Source: Bacillota bacterium
GTDB lineage: Bacteria; Bacillota; Clostridia; Oscillospirales; Oscillospiraceae
DNA length: 64,000 bases
Assembly (NCBI GenBank): GCA_023386265.1
Contig: JAEWKA010000001.1
Coordinates: 124,001-188,000 of the forward strand
Direction: 5' to 3'
Under the pieces are notes generated by a model. It searched no databases and was not told the DNA's origin. It saw nothing but the letters and a program-made list of their open reading frames with translations. Below are positions 24,535 to 31,541 of the stretch, piece after piece. The translations under genes and the position numbers were made by a program. Numbering within the stretch: the first letter of the stretch is position 1; the number at the start of each line of letters is the position of its first letter.

Positions 24535-25356
24535 ATGAACCTGACAGATACACTTGACTCTGTTTCAAAGATTTCAATAGGTACTATTAGCTTGATGGCG
24601 CTTATTTCGGCGGTTTTGGTTTTTCTGGTTTGTCTAATCGTTATAACTATAGTTTTAAAAATTATTGACCATATTCAGACCCGCAGTAAGCTCGACAATA
24701 CTGTCAAGGGCTTCATCCGCAGCGGTATTAAGGTCGCGCTGTGGATAATTGCACTAATTGCCGTTGCGTCCAAGCTTGGGATTGAAATATCTTCTCTTGT
24801 GGCTCTGGTCGGTGTCGCAGGTCTTGCTCTTTCACTCTCAGTACAGGGCCTGCTTTCCAATATTTTCAGCGGCTTCACGATACTGACCTCAAAGCCGTTC
24901 GCTGCGGGTGACTACGTAGAGCTGGACGGAGTTTCCGGCACGGTCGATAAGGTCGAACTGTTATATACGACCGTCGTGTCAGTCGATAACAAAGTTATTT
25001 ATGTTCCGAACAGCCAGGTCGCGGGAGCAAAGATTATAAACTACACTAGAGAAAAGCTAAGACGTCTGGATCTCGTTTTCAATGCGTCCTATGACGCGCC
25101 GACTGAAGATGTTAAAACAGCGCTTATGGATGTGATTGAAGCGGAGGGAAGAATTCTTAAGAACCCTGCGCCTGCCGTAGGGCTAAACGCATACAAGCAG
25201 AGCTCCGTGGAATATGTTGTACGGGTATGGGTTAAAAGAGAAGATTACGGAGACATGCAGTTTGCGATGAATGAGAACGTCCGGAAGGTGTTCAAGGAGC
25301 GCGGAATCGAAATGACCTTCGACCATCTGAATGTCCACATAATTGAAAAGCAGTAA
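24535..25356 (+). CDS. Small-conductance mechanosensitive channel (MscS family)
   Basis: About 273 residues. Three membrane helices (about 15-45, 57-75 and 80-110) are followed by the beta domain. The pore-lining third helix is recognisable by its Gly/Ala pattern, VGVAGLALSLSVQGLLSNIFSGF, and the following FAAGDYVELDGVSGTVDKV is the MscS beta-domain signature. It should relieve osmotic down-shock. The open frame begins at 24496, but TAGGAGC sets ATG 24535. It is monocistronic, ended by a terminator. Confidence 0.95.
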   Translation: MNLTDTLDSVSKISIGTISLMALISAVLVFLVCLIVITIVLKIIDHIQTRSKLDNTVKGFIRSGIKVALWIIALIAVASKLGIEISSLVALVGVAGLALSLSVQGLLSNIFSGFTILTSKPFAAGDYVELDGVSGTVDKVELLYTTVVSVDNKVIYVPNSQVAGAKIINYTREKLRRLDLVFNASYDAPTEDVKTALMDVIEAEGRILKNPAPAVGLNAYKQSSVEYVVRVWVKREDYGDMQFAMNENVRKVFKERGIEMTFDHLNVHIIEKQ

Positions 25357-25361
25357 AAATC

Positions 25362-25398
25362 ATAACAGGCTCCGTTAATACGGGGCCTGTTATTTTCG
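25362..25398 (+). terminator. Terminator of the mscS-like gene
   Basis: AACAGGCTCCGT/ACGGGGCCTGTT with loop TAAT, followed by ATTTTC. Confidence 0.82.
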
Positions 25399-25430
25399 GC
25401 GAGAGACTCCCGTGCTCCGCTGGATAACAG

Positions 25431-25456
25431 AAAGCCCCGGTTTTACCCGGAGCTTA
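25431..25456 (-). terminator. Possible terminator downstream of the histidine kinase
   Basis: AAGCCCCGG/CCGGAGCTT stem read on either strand, about 180 bases beyond the kinase stop. The 25457-25633 interval holds nothing else that I can support. Confidence 0.4.
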
Positions 25457-25633
25457 GCTGCTTGAGAGAGGATTATATTATAGAGGGGAGAAAAGAATCT
25501 TAGTTGGAGTTCAAAGAGTTGACATTCATTTCTTTCTCCTTGAACATGTCTTAATGATAAAACAGACTTTTGTACGCGTTATGAATATAATGTGAAAAGT
25601 TTATGAACTTATACATTAATTTGGAACGGCTTT

Positions 25634-27058
25634 TTATTTCATCCTGACAGTGAACATAAAGTCTGTTACACCGTCACGGCTTGTGACTGTAATGTCCTCG
25701 TTGTGGTTGTTGAGAATGGTCTTAACAATGGAAAGTCCAAGCCCTACGCCGTCACGGTCAAGACTTCTCGATTTATCGGTTTTGTGGAACCTGTCAAAGA
25801 CGAAGGGAAGCTCCGAAGGCGCTATTGTCTCGCCGTGGTTCTTAATTGAAACAAAGGCTTTGTTGTTTTGCTTCCAGAGTGAAATTCCGAGAGTTGATCC
25901 TTTTTCGGAGAACTTTATGGCGTTATCAAGCAGATTATAGACTACCTGTGTAATCGAATCCTCATCGCCGCGGACGACTATCCTCTCTTCTGGGAGCTGG
26001 CAATCAACGTCGAGTCCGCGCTGCGTAATCTTATTCTCAAAGTTTATGAGGGTACGCATAATGACTTCGGAGAGGTCGAAGCTTCGGGCAAGCAGCGCAA
26101 CCGTGTCGACAGACTGAATCTTGCTCATTTGCAGCATCTGCCTCACAAGACGGGAAAGACGCTTCGTCTCGCTTGAAATCGTGGCGAGGTATTTGTCCTG
26201 ATCATCTTTCGGGATGGTACCGTCCAGTATGCCGTCGGCAAAGCCGGCAATTGTCGTCATAGGAGTCTTAAGTTCATGTGAAATGTTCGCGATAAACTCA
26301 CTTCTTAGCTGTTCGGATTTTTCCAGAGATTCAGCCATCAAGTTAAAAGATTCCGTGAGCTCTCCAATCTCGTCCTCGCGGCCCTCGTCCGCAACGCGGG
26401 CGGAAAAATCGCCGTGAGCAAAGCGCCGGGCGGCAGATGCCATCTCTAAAAGAGGCTCGGACTGGCGCTTGGAGTTGTAATAGGAAAGAATGACAGCGAG
26501 CAGCATGACGATAAGCGCCGTCGACACGAAGACCGTGGACGCAGTACCCCACGCGGCGATAATCTCCGTGCAGTCCGAACCGACAAAAACGTATGCCGCC
26601 ACCATGTCCGCATCGACCGTTACCGGCAACGCTACGATATAATAAGGTCGGTTATTATATAGATTCTCCAACGTGGTGAGTTTTTGGAACTTGCCGTTCC
26701 TATACAGCTCTTCCATTATACTATTGCTTATCTGTTTGCCGATGTAGGGCGAAACGACATCCATATCGGAGCTTGAAACAATAGCACCATGAGTGTCGGT
26801 TATAAAGATTTCGTTTCCGGTGCTCTTTGCCAGCGAGCTTATTATAAGACGTAGATACCAGGCGTTAAGGTCACTGTTCTCCTCCAGAAATGCAGAAGCG
26901 GCCTTCGAGACCTCGGTGGCACCCAGCGCAATGCTGTCGCGCTTTTGATTGAGAGCAAAAGAGCGCCCGAGTATGACTATGGACGTTCCCAGAACGAAGA
27001 AGCTGATGACAACGAGCATAGCCGTCATTACAAAGTTTTTAAAGTATATGCTTTTCAA
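25634..27058 (-). CDS. Sensor histidine kinase
   Basis: About 474 residues. Two membrane helices (about 5-30 and 170-195) bracket an extracytoplasmic sensor domain of about 140 residues. HAMP follows (SEPLLEMASAARRFAHGDF), then HisKA with the phospho-acceptor His in FIANISHELKTPMTTIAGF, and the HATPase domain with N-box NLLDNAIKFSE and G-box DGVGLGLSIVK. It is PhoR/VanS-like in layout; the signal is unknown. AGGAGAG precedes TTG 27058; an upstream TTG (27076) would place the SD inside the gene. It is the second gene after the response regulator, with a hairpin in between. Confidence 0.95.
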   Translation of the reverse strand: MKSIYFKNFVMTAMLVVISFFVLGTSIVILGRSFALNQKRDSIALGATEVSKAASAFLEENSDLNAWYLRLIISSLAKSTGNEIFITDTHGAIVSSSDMDVVSPYIGKQISNSIMEELYRNGKFQKLTTLENLYNNRPYYIVALPVTVDADMVAAYVFVGSDCTEIIAAWGTASTVFVSTALIVMLLAVILSYYNSKRQSEPLLEMASAARRFAHGDFSARVADEGREDEIGELTESFNLMAESLEKSEQLRSEFIANISHELKTPMTTIAGFADGILDGTIPKDDQDKYLATISSETKRLSRLVRQMLQMSKIQSVDTVALLARSFDLSEVIMRTLINFENKITQRGLDVDCQLPEERIVVRGDEDSITQVVYNLLDNAIKFSEKGSTLGISLWKQNNKAFVSIKNHGETIAPSELPFVFDRFHKTDKSRSLDRDGVGLGLSIVKTILNNHNEDITVTSRDGVTDFMFTVRMK

Positions 27059-27076
27059 TCGTTTATCTCTCCTCAA

Positions 27077-27110
27077 GACGCGAAACGGCCGTCAGCGGCC
27101 GTTTCGTCTT
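27077..27110 (-). promoter_or_regulatory. Intercistronic hairpin between response regulator and kinase
   Basis: A perfect 11-bp palindromic stem, CGAAACGGCCG/CGGCCGTTTCG (27081-27091, 27096-27106), with a TCAG loop and a few extra pairs beyond. There is no T-run on the minus strand, so it looks more like a processing or attenuating element than a terminator. It ends close to the SD of the kinase. Confidence 0.55.
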
Positions 27111-27186
27111 TATATCATAGCCGCAAAGTGGCGTGATGATATATGCATAGGATTAAATACAATGTTCTCTTTGCGGACATTATATC

Positions 27187-27879
27187 TTAGGCTTTTTCGT
27201 CAAGCTCAAATTTATAACCGACGCCCCAGACGGTCTTGAGCGTCCACTGCTCGGAAACTCCCTCGAGCTTTTCGCGAAGACGCTTCACATGGACGTCAAC
27301 AGTGCGGGAATCGCCGAAATAATCAAAGCCCCAAACCTCGTCCAGAAGCTGATTGCGGGTGTAGACTCTGTTCGGAGTCGAGGCTAAGTGGAACAATAGC
27401 TCCATTTCTTTCGGAGGAGTTTCGACCTTTTTACCGTCGACGATGAGTTCGTAGGAATCAAGATTAATTACAAGCTTCTCAAAGCTGAGCTTCCTCTCGC
27501 CGGATTTTTCTTCCGGTTCCGTTCTGCGCATGACTGCGTGGATGCGGGCAAGCAGTTCCTTAACCTCGAAAGGTTTGACTATGTAGTCGTCGGCACCCAT
27601 TTCGAGACCGTTCACCTTGTCGAAGGTCTCGCCCTTGGCGGTCAGCATGATGATCGGAGTCTTAGATGTTTCACGAACCTTCCGGCAAACCTGCCAGCCA
27701 TCCAGAACGGGCAGCATGATGTCGAGGAGAATCACGTCGGGGTTTTCGGTAAGAGCATAACGGACTCCTGTTCCTCCGTCCGAAGCTTTAATGACGTCGA
27801 AACCGTCCTTTTCGAGATATAGGCGCAAAAGCTCCGCGATATTAGCGTCGTCTTCTATTATTAAGGCTTTTTTAGACAT
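27187..27879 (-). CDS. OmpR/PhoB-family response regulator
   Basis: About 230 residues. The receiver domain (1-120) carries the acidic pair in LIIEDDANIAELL, phospho-acceptor Asp in PDVILLDIMLPVLDGW and Lys in DDYIVKPFEVKEL. The winged-helix DNA-binding domain (about 135-228) ends with DSRTVDVHVKRLREKLE and TVWGVGYKF. The open frame begins at 27912, but GGAAGGAC points to ATG 27879. It is paired with the kinase gene at 25634-27058. Targets are not known; the divergent amino-acid ABC transporter is one candidate. Confidence 0.96.
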   Translation of the reverse strand: MSKKALIIEDDANIAELLRLYLEKDGFDVIKASDGGTGVRYALTENPDVILLDIMLPVLDGWQVCRKVRETSKTPIIMLTAKGETFDKVNGLEMGADDYIVKPFEVKELLARIHAVMRRTEPEEKSGERKLSFEKLVINLDSYELIVDGKKVETPPKEMELLFHLASTPNRVYTRNQLLDEVWGFDYFGDSRTVDVHVKRLREKLEGVSEQWTLKTVWGVGYKFELDEKA

Positions 27880-28022
27880 GAAAACACGTCCTTCCGAATA
27901 TGTTGTATTCATTATAAGATATATAATACATTATACCAGCGAATAATTCAAATACATTAACAAAATGTAAAAAACACACTGAAAATAGCGGCTTAAGCAA
28001 TAAAAATATGGGAATATGGCTC

Positions 28023-28056
28023 TGTGCAAAAAATGCACAAGCATTTTGCTAAATGC
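28023..28056 (+). promoter_or_regulatory. Cluster of short palindromes upstream of the ABC transporter
   Basis: TGTGCA-AAAAA-TGCACA (28023-28039) and GCATTT-TGCT-AAATGC (28041-28056) lie end to end just upstream of the -35 element, where an activator or repressor would bind. The regulator is not identifiable by eye. Confidence 0.45.
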
Positions 28057-28058
28057 GC

Positions 28059-28086
28059 TTGCTTTATCTCACTAATGTGGTACAAT
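28059..28086 (+). promoter_or_regulatory. Promoter of the amino-acid ABC transporter operon
   Basis: TTGCTT (28059-28064), 16 bases, TACAAT (28081-28086); the start codon follows 42 bases later. Confidence 0.65.
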
Positions 28087-28128
28087 GTTTTTGCGACATG
28101 CAATACCCGTAATTTTGGAGGAAATGAA

Positions 28129-28992
28129 ATGAAAAACATCAAAACTGTTATAGTCTTGCTGCTTGCGGCGGCAATGTGCTTTGGACTTCTGTCCGGATGC
28201 GGCACAAAGCCAACAGCCGAGAGCGAAGCTCCCAGCGCAAGCGCAAGCGCTGACGACGATCTTGCATACATAACCGACAACGGCAAGATGGTGATAGGTT
28301 ACACGGTGTACGAACCGATGAACTATACTGACGATAACGGCGATTTTACAGGCTTCGACACGGAATTTGCGAAAGCGGTTTGCGCAAAGCTCGGCGTAGA
28401 GCCTGAGTTCGTTGAAATCAACTGGGATACCAAGGAAGTCGAGCTCAGCGCGAAAAGCATTGACTGCATCTGGAACGGTCTTACAATTACCGATGAGCGC
28501 AGCGCAAACATGAGCATCTCTCTACCCTATGTCAAAAATGCGCAGGTCATCGTGGTCAAGGCCGACAGCGGCATTAAGTCGACTGCCGACCTCATCGGAA
28601 AGACGGTCGTTGCTGAGATAGGCTCCGCCGGTGAGATGCAGATTATCGGAAGTGAAGATTCCGAGCCGGATGCAGACCTCGCAAAAGCCGAATATATTGG
28701 AATGAACAAGCAGACTGACTGTCTCCTCGAGGTCAAGGCTGGAACCGCAGACGCGGCAGTCCTCGACTGGACGCTTGCAAAGTCGATGGTCGGCGAGGGA
28801 ACCGATTTCTCCGATCTCATGATTGTGGACGGAGTTGAACTTGCTGCGGAGGAATACGGTGTTGCTTTCCGCAAAGGCAGCAATGTGACAGATAAGGTCA
28901 ACGAGATAATCAAAGAATTGGTTGCGGACGGAACTCTGTCAGCGCTTGCAGAAAAATATGGTTTGAGCCTTGCGCCTTCAATAGAAAAGTAA
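28129..28992 (+). CDS. Amino-acid ABC transporter substrate-binding lipoprotein
   Basis: About 287 residues. Signal with lipobox LLSGC (Cys at about residue 24) and an Ala/Ser-rich linker, then one SBP_bac_3 domain in normal order: GYTVYEPMNYTDDNGDFTGF, DTEFAKAVCAKLG, DCIWNGLTITDERS, and at the end YGVAFRKGSNVTDKV with ADGTLSALAEKYG. It should capture a polar or related amino acid outside the membrane for the permease and ATPase encoded next. TGGAGG sets ATG 28129. A hairpin follows the gene, which may raise its level over the downstream genes. Confidence 0.95.
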   Translation: MKNIKTVIVLLLAAAMCFGLLSGCGTKPTAESEAPSASASADDDLAYITDNGKMVIGYTVYEPMNYTDDNGDFTGFDTEFAKAVCAKLGVEPEFVEINWDTKEVELSAKSIDCIWNGLTITDERSANMSISLPYVKNAQVIVVKADSGIKSTADLIGKTVVAEIGSAGEMQIIGSEDSEPDADLAKAEYIGMNKQTDCLLEVKAGTADAAVLDWTLAKSMVGEGTDFSDLMIVDGVELAAEEYGVAFRKGSNVTDKVNEIIKELVADGTLSALAEKYGLSLAPSIEK

Positions 28993-29020
28993 TATAATTA
29001 TTTAGCATTATAATGCGCTA

Positions 29021-29047
29021 AGGGACAGGGAGAATCACCCTGCCCCT
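29021..29047 (+). terminator. Hairpin after the binding-protein gene
   Basis: AGGGACAGGG/CCCTGCCCCT with one mismatch and a seven-base loop, in the intercistronic gap. It has a weak T tail, so partial termination or 3'-end protection of the binding-protein mRNA is likely. Confidence 0.55.
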
Positions 29048-29073
29048 TTGTGCGTGTAACTGGGAGTATACAT

Positions 29074-29715
29074 ATGAGCATTTCTGTAGTATCCTCGCGC
29101 CTCCTGGAGAGCTTTGCGCTGAACGGCGAGATATTCCTTATAACTCTCGTCCTCGGGCTTCCGCTGGGGCTTTTGATATCGCTGGGCTCTATGAGCCGCT
29201 TTAAGCCGCTGTCATGGCTGACAAAGACGTTTGTCTGGATTATACGTGGTTCACCGCTGATGCTCCAGATAATAATCGTGTTTTATGGCCCGGGACTGAT
29301 ATGGGGAGCCGAAGCAGTCGGACGCATGGAGGCAACTATCGCTGCGTTCATAATCAACTATGCCTGCTACTTCTCCGAAATTTTCCGAGGCGGCATAGGC
29401 GGCATTCCTGCGGGACAGCAGGAGGCCGGGCAGGTACTGGGTATGACCAAATCCCAGATATTTTTCAAGGTCACGCTTTTGCAGGTGGTCAAGCGCATCG
29501 TTCCGCCAATTGGAAACGAGATTATGACGCTTGTCAAGGACACCTCGCTTGCCCGTGTTATCGCTAACAAGGAAATCATTATGATGGCGCAGGAGTATAC
29601 CGCTAAAGGCATAATCTGGCCGCTGTTCTACACGTTGGTTTTCTTCCTCGTCGCCTGCGGCATCCTGACACTGCTGCTTGGCTGGTTTGAAAAAAAGCTG
29701 TCATATTTCAAGTAG
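29074..29715 (+). CDS. Amino-acid ABC transporter permease
   Basis: About 213 residues with around five membrane helices, HisM/GlnP type. The EAA loop that docks on the ATPase is EAGQVLGMTKSQIFFKVTLL. The stretch FVWIIRGSPLMLQIIIVFYG near the N-terminus is typical of polar amino-acid permeases. The open frame begins at 29050, but GGGAG points to ATG 29074. It probably forms a homodimer, since only one permease gene is present. Confidence 0.95.
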   Translation: MSISVVSSRLLESFALNGEIFLITLVLGLPLGLLISLGSMSRFKPLSWLTKTFVWIIRGSPLMLQIIIVFYGPGLIWGAEAVGRMEATIAAFIINYACYFSEIFRGGIGGIPAGQQEAGQVLGMTKSQIFFKVTLLQVVKRIVPPIGNEIMTLVKDTSLARVIANKEIIMMAQEYTAKGIIWPLFYTLVFFLVACGILTLLLGWFEKKLSYFK

Positions 29716-29730
29716 GAGAGAGGCGAGAGC

Positions 29731-30519
29731 ATGTCTATTTTAGAAGTAAGAAACCTGCGAAAGAGCTTCGACTCTCTTCAGGTACTCAAGGACATCGATT
29801 TTTCTCTGGATAAGGGAGAAACCATAGCGGTAATAGGTTCCTCTGGAAGCGGAAAAACGACGCTTCTTCGCTGTCTGAACTTTCTGGAGCGTCCGGACGG
29901 CGGAAGTATAAAGATAAACGGCAATGTGATTTTTGACGCGGAGGATCCCAAGACCCAGAAGGAAAGCGAAATCAGGAAAAAACGCCTGCACTTTGGTTTA
30001 GTATTTCAGAATTTTAATCTTTTTCCTCAGTATACCGTATTAAAGAACGTCAAGCTCGCTTCCGAGCTTCTGGCGCACGAAAGAACAGAATTTAAGAAGA
30101 ACAGGAAAAATATTCTTGAGGAAATTGACGCGGAGGCCAGAAAAACCCTTGAGAGCATGGGGCTCTCAGACAAAATAGACTACTATCCGCATCAGCTTTC
30201 CGGAGGACAGCAGCAGCGAGTGGCAATTGCGCGGGCACTGGCTCTGAGACCTGACATATTGTGCTTTGATGAGCCGACAAGCGCGCTTGACCCTGAGCTG
30301 ACGGGAGAAGTACTCAAGGTTATTAAAGAGCTAGCCGAAAAGCGCACGACCATGGTCATAGTGACCCACGAAATGGCGTTTGCACGAGCGGTGGCGGACA
30401 GGGTCATTTTCATGGACGGAGGAGTCATCGTAGAACAGGGCTCGCCTGAGGAGGTTCTGGTTAATCCGAAGGAAGAGCGTACAAAGCAGTTTTTGGCAAG
30501 GTACTCAGAGGAGCAATAA
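29731..30519 (+). CDS. Amino-acid ABC transporter ATP-binding protein
   Basis: 262 residues, GlnQ/HisP type. Walker A GSSGSGKTTLLRC, Q-loop in LVFQNFNLFPQYTVLKN, signature LSGGQQQRVAIARALA, Walker B DILCFDEPTSALDPE, and the switch His in VIVTHEMAFA. It drives the permease encoded 15 bases upstream. An insertion of about 20 residues after the Q-loop (EFKKNRKN region) is slightly longer than in the textbook form. A terminator follows. Confidence 0.97.
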   Translation: MSILEVRNLRKSFDSLQVLKDIDFSLDKGETIAVIGSSGSGKTTLLRCLNFLERPDGGSIKINGNVIFDAEDPKTQKESEIRKKRLHFGLVFQNFNLFPQYTVLKNVKLASELLAHERTEFKKNRKNILEEIDAEARKTLESMGLSDKIDYYPHQLSGGQQQRVAIARALALRPDILCFDEPTSALDPELTGEVLKVIKELAEKRTTMVIVTHEMAFARAVADRVIFMDGGVIVEQGSPEEVLVNPKEERTKQFLARYSEEQ

Positions 30520-30537
30520 AAGTTAAAATCGGTGCTA

Positions 30538-30572
30538 TGGAGGAACCTACAAAAGTTCCTCTATTTTTTAGT
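30538..30572 (+). terminator. Terminator after the ABC operon
   Basis: GAGGAAC/GTTCCTC with an eight-base loop, then TATTTTTTA. It separates the ABC operon from the permuted binding-protein gene. Confidence 0.8.
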
Positions 30573-30612
30573 AACAGGAGTTCACAAATTCCACTTGAAT
30601 TGTTTCAAGCGC

Positions 30613-30659
30613 TATAATATTATATTACAGATAAATATGATGTCACATAATGTCACATT
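30613..30659 (+). promoter_or_regulatory. -10 box and tandem direct repeats before the permuted binding protein
   Basis: A perfect TATAAT (30613-30618) without a convincing -35, then two tandem copies of ATGTCACAT (30640-30648 and 30650-30658) in the predicted 5' leader, close to the SD. The repeats could be an operator or chance. Confidence 0.4.
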
Positions 30660-30673
30660 ATGCGGTGGTGAAT

Positions 30674-31477
30674 ATGAAGAAAAAAATACGCGTTATTGCG
30701 TTTATACTCTCATTATTGCTAATAATTTCAATAGCAGGCTGCGGAATCGGCGGCAACAACAAATACCGCGTTGCCGACAAGCTAACGCAGCAGGAATTTT
30801 GCGTCGCTTTCAGGCTTGATGACAAAGCAGGAGAAGCAGTCATAGCCGCGCTCAAGGTCCTCCAGTCCTCGGGCAAGGTTTCAGAGCTGTCCCTAAAGTG
30901 GTTTGGAGAAGATGTTTCGCTGCTCAAGGGCGACGAGAATGCCTTGGACAAGCTTGACGAGGAGCTTGAAACGCGTACCTTTAATATAGGCTATGACGAG
31001 GGACGTTTGCCTTTTTCTGGGAAAACTAACGGAGGAATGGCAACTGGTTTTGATGTCGACCTCGCGAGGGAAGTCTGCAAGCAGCTTGGCTGGAAGGCGA
31101 AATTCCTGCCAATCGACGTTTCGCAGGCGGTTGTGGAGCTGAACTCCGGCAATGTGGACTGCGTCTGGGGTGGCTTTGCCTATGATGAGAGCGACACTGA
31201 CATCTACCAGTCTCCTGTATATTTGAAGAACACAATAGTTCTCGCATCACTGCGCAGCTCGGGTGTTCGGAGTGCAGGAGGTCTTAAAGGAAAGACGCTG
31301 ACCTTGAGCGAGAACAGATATTTCAACGCTGTTCTGGACGGTAGCAAGTCGCTGAGCGAAAAACCGGAATATATCGTCAAGATTCCTGGCGGTACAGAGG
31401 CGTGCTTCAAGGCGCTGGACGACGGCTCGTGCGCCGCGATAATAACAGACCTTGCGGCTTTGGACTATTATAAGTAG
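30674..31477 (+). CDS. Lipoprotein with circularly permuted SBP_bac_3 domain
   Basis: About 267 residues. Lipobox IAGC with Cys23. Residues about 30-80 (KYRVADKLTQQEFCVAFRLD and SSGKVSELSLKWFGED) match the last 50 residues of a normal solute-binding domain. Then, after a charged linker (81-101), residues about 102-267 match the first part (IGYDEGRLPFSG, GFDVDLAREVCKQLG, DCVWGG), ending at DGSCAAIITDLAALDYYK, exactly where the missing tail should begin. The order is thus tail-linker-head: a circular permutation of the fold, with no segment lost. The neighbouring 28129-28992 protein gives the normal order for comparison. GGTGG precedes ATG 30674. It may serve the same permease or act as a ligand sensor; both are inference. 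Confidence 0.8.
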   Translation: MKKKIRVIAFILSLLLIISIAGCGIGGNNKYRVADKLTQQEFCVAFRLDDKAGEAVIAALKVLQSSGKVSELSLKWFGEDVSLLKGDENALDKLDEELETRTFNIGYDEGRLPFSGKTNGGMATGFDVDLAREVCKQLGWKAKFLPIDVSQAVVELNSGNVDCVWGGFAYDESDTDIYQSPVYLKNTIVLASLRSSGVRSAGGLKGKTLTLSENRYFNAVLDGSKSLSEKPEYIVKIPGGTEACFKALDDGSCAAIITDLAALDYYK

Positions 31478-31493
31478 CCCACAATTAAATATA

Positions 31494-31535
31494 ATCATAA
31501 GAGCTCGGCTTTTAAAGCCGAGCTCTTATATGTTT
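31494..31535. terminator. Strong bidirectional terminator
   Basis: A 15-bp stem ATAAGAGCTCGGCTT/AAGCCGAGCTCTTAT (31497-31511, 31515-31529) with a short loop; T-rich after it on both strands. It lies between the binding-protein gene and the convergent clp operon. Confidence 0.9.
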
Positions 31536-31541
31536 GATTTT

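Noticed and set aside
25500..25529. Nine-codon minus-strand frame preceded by AAGGAG
   Set aside because: Attractive SD, but nothing downstream on that strand that a leader peptide could control.
30674..31477. Degraded tandem of two binding domains
   Set aside because: The pieces add up to one complete domain without overlap, and the frame and signal peptide are intact; permutation is simpler.
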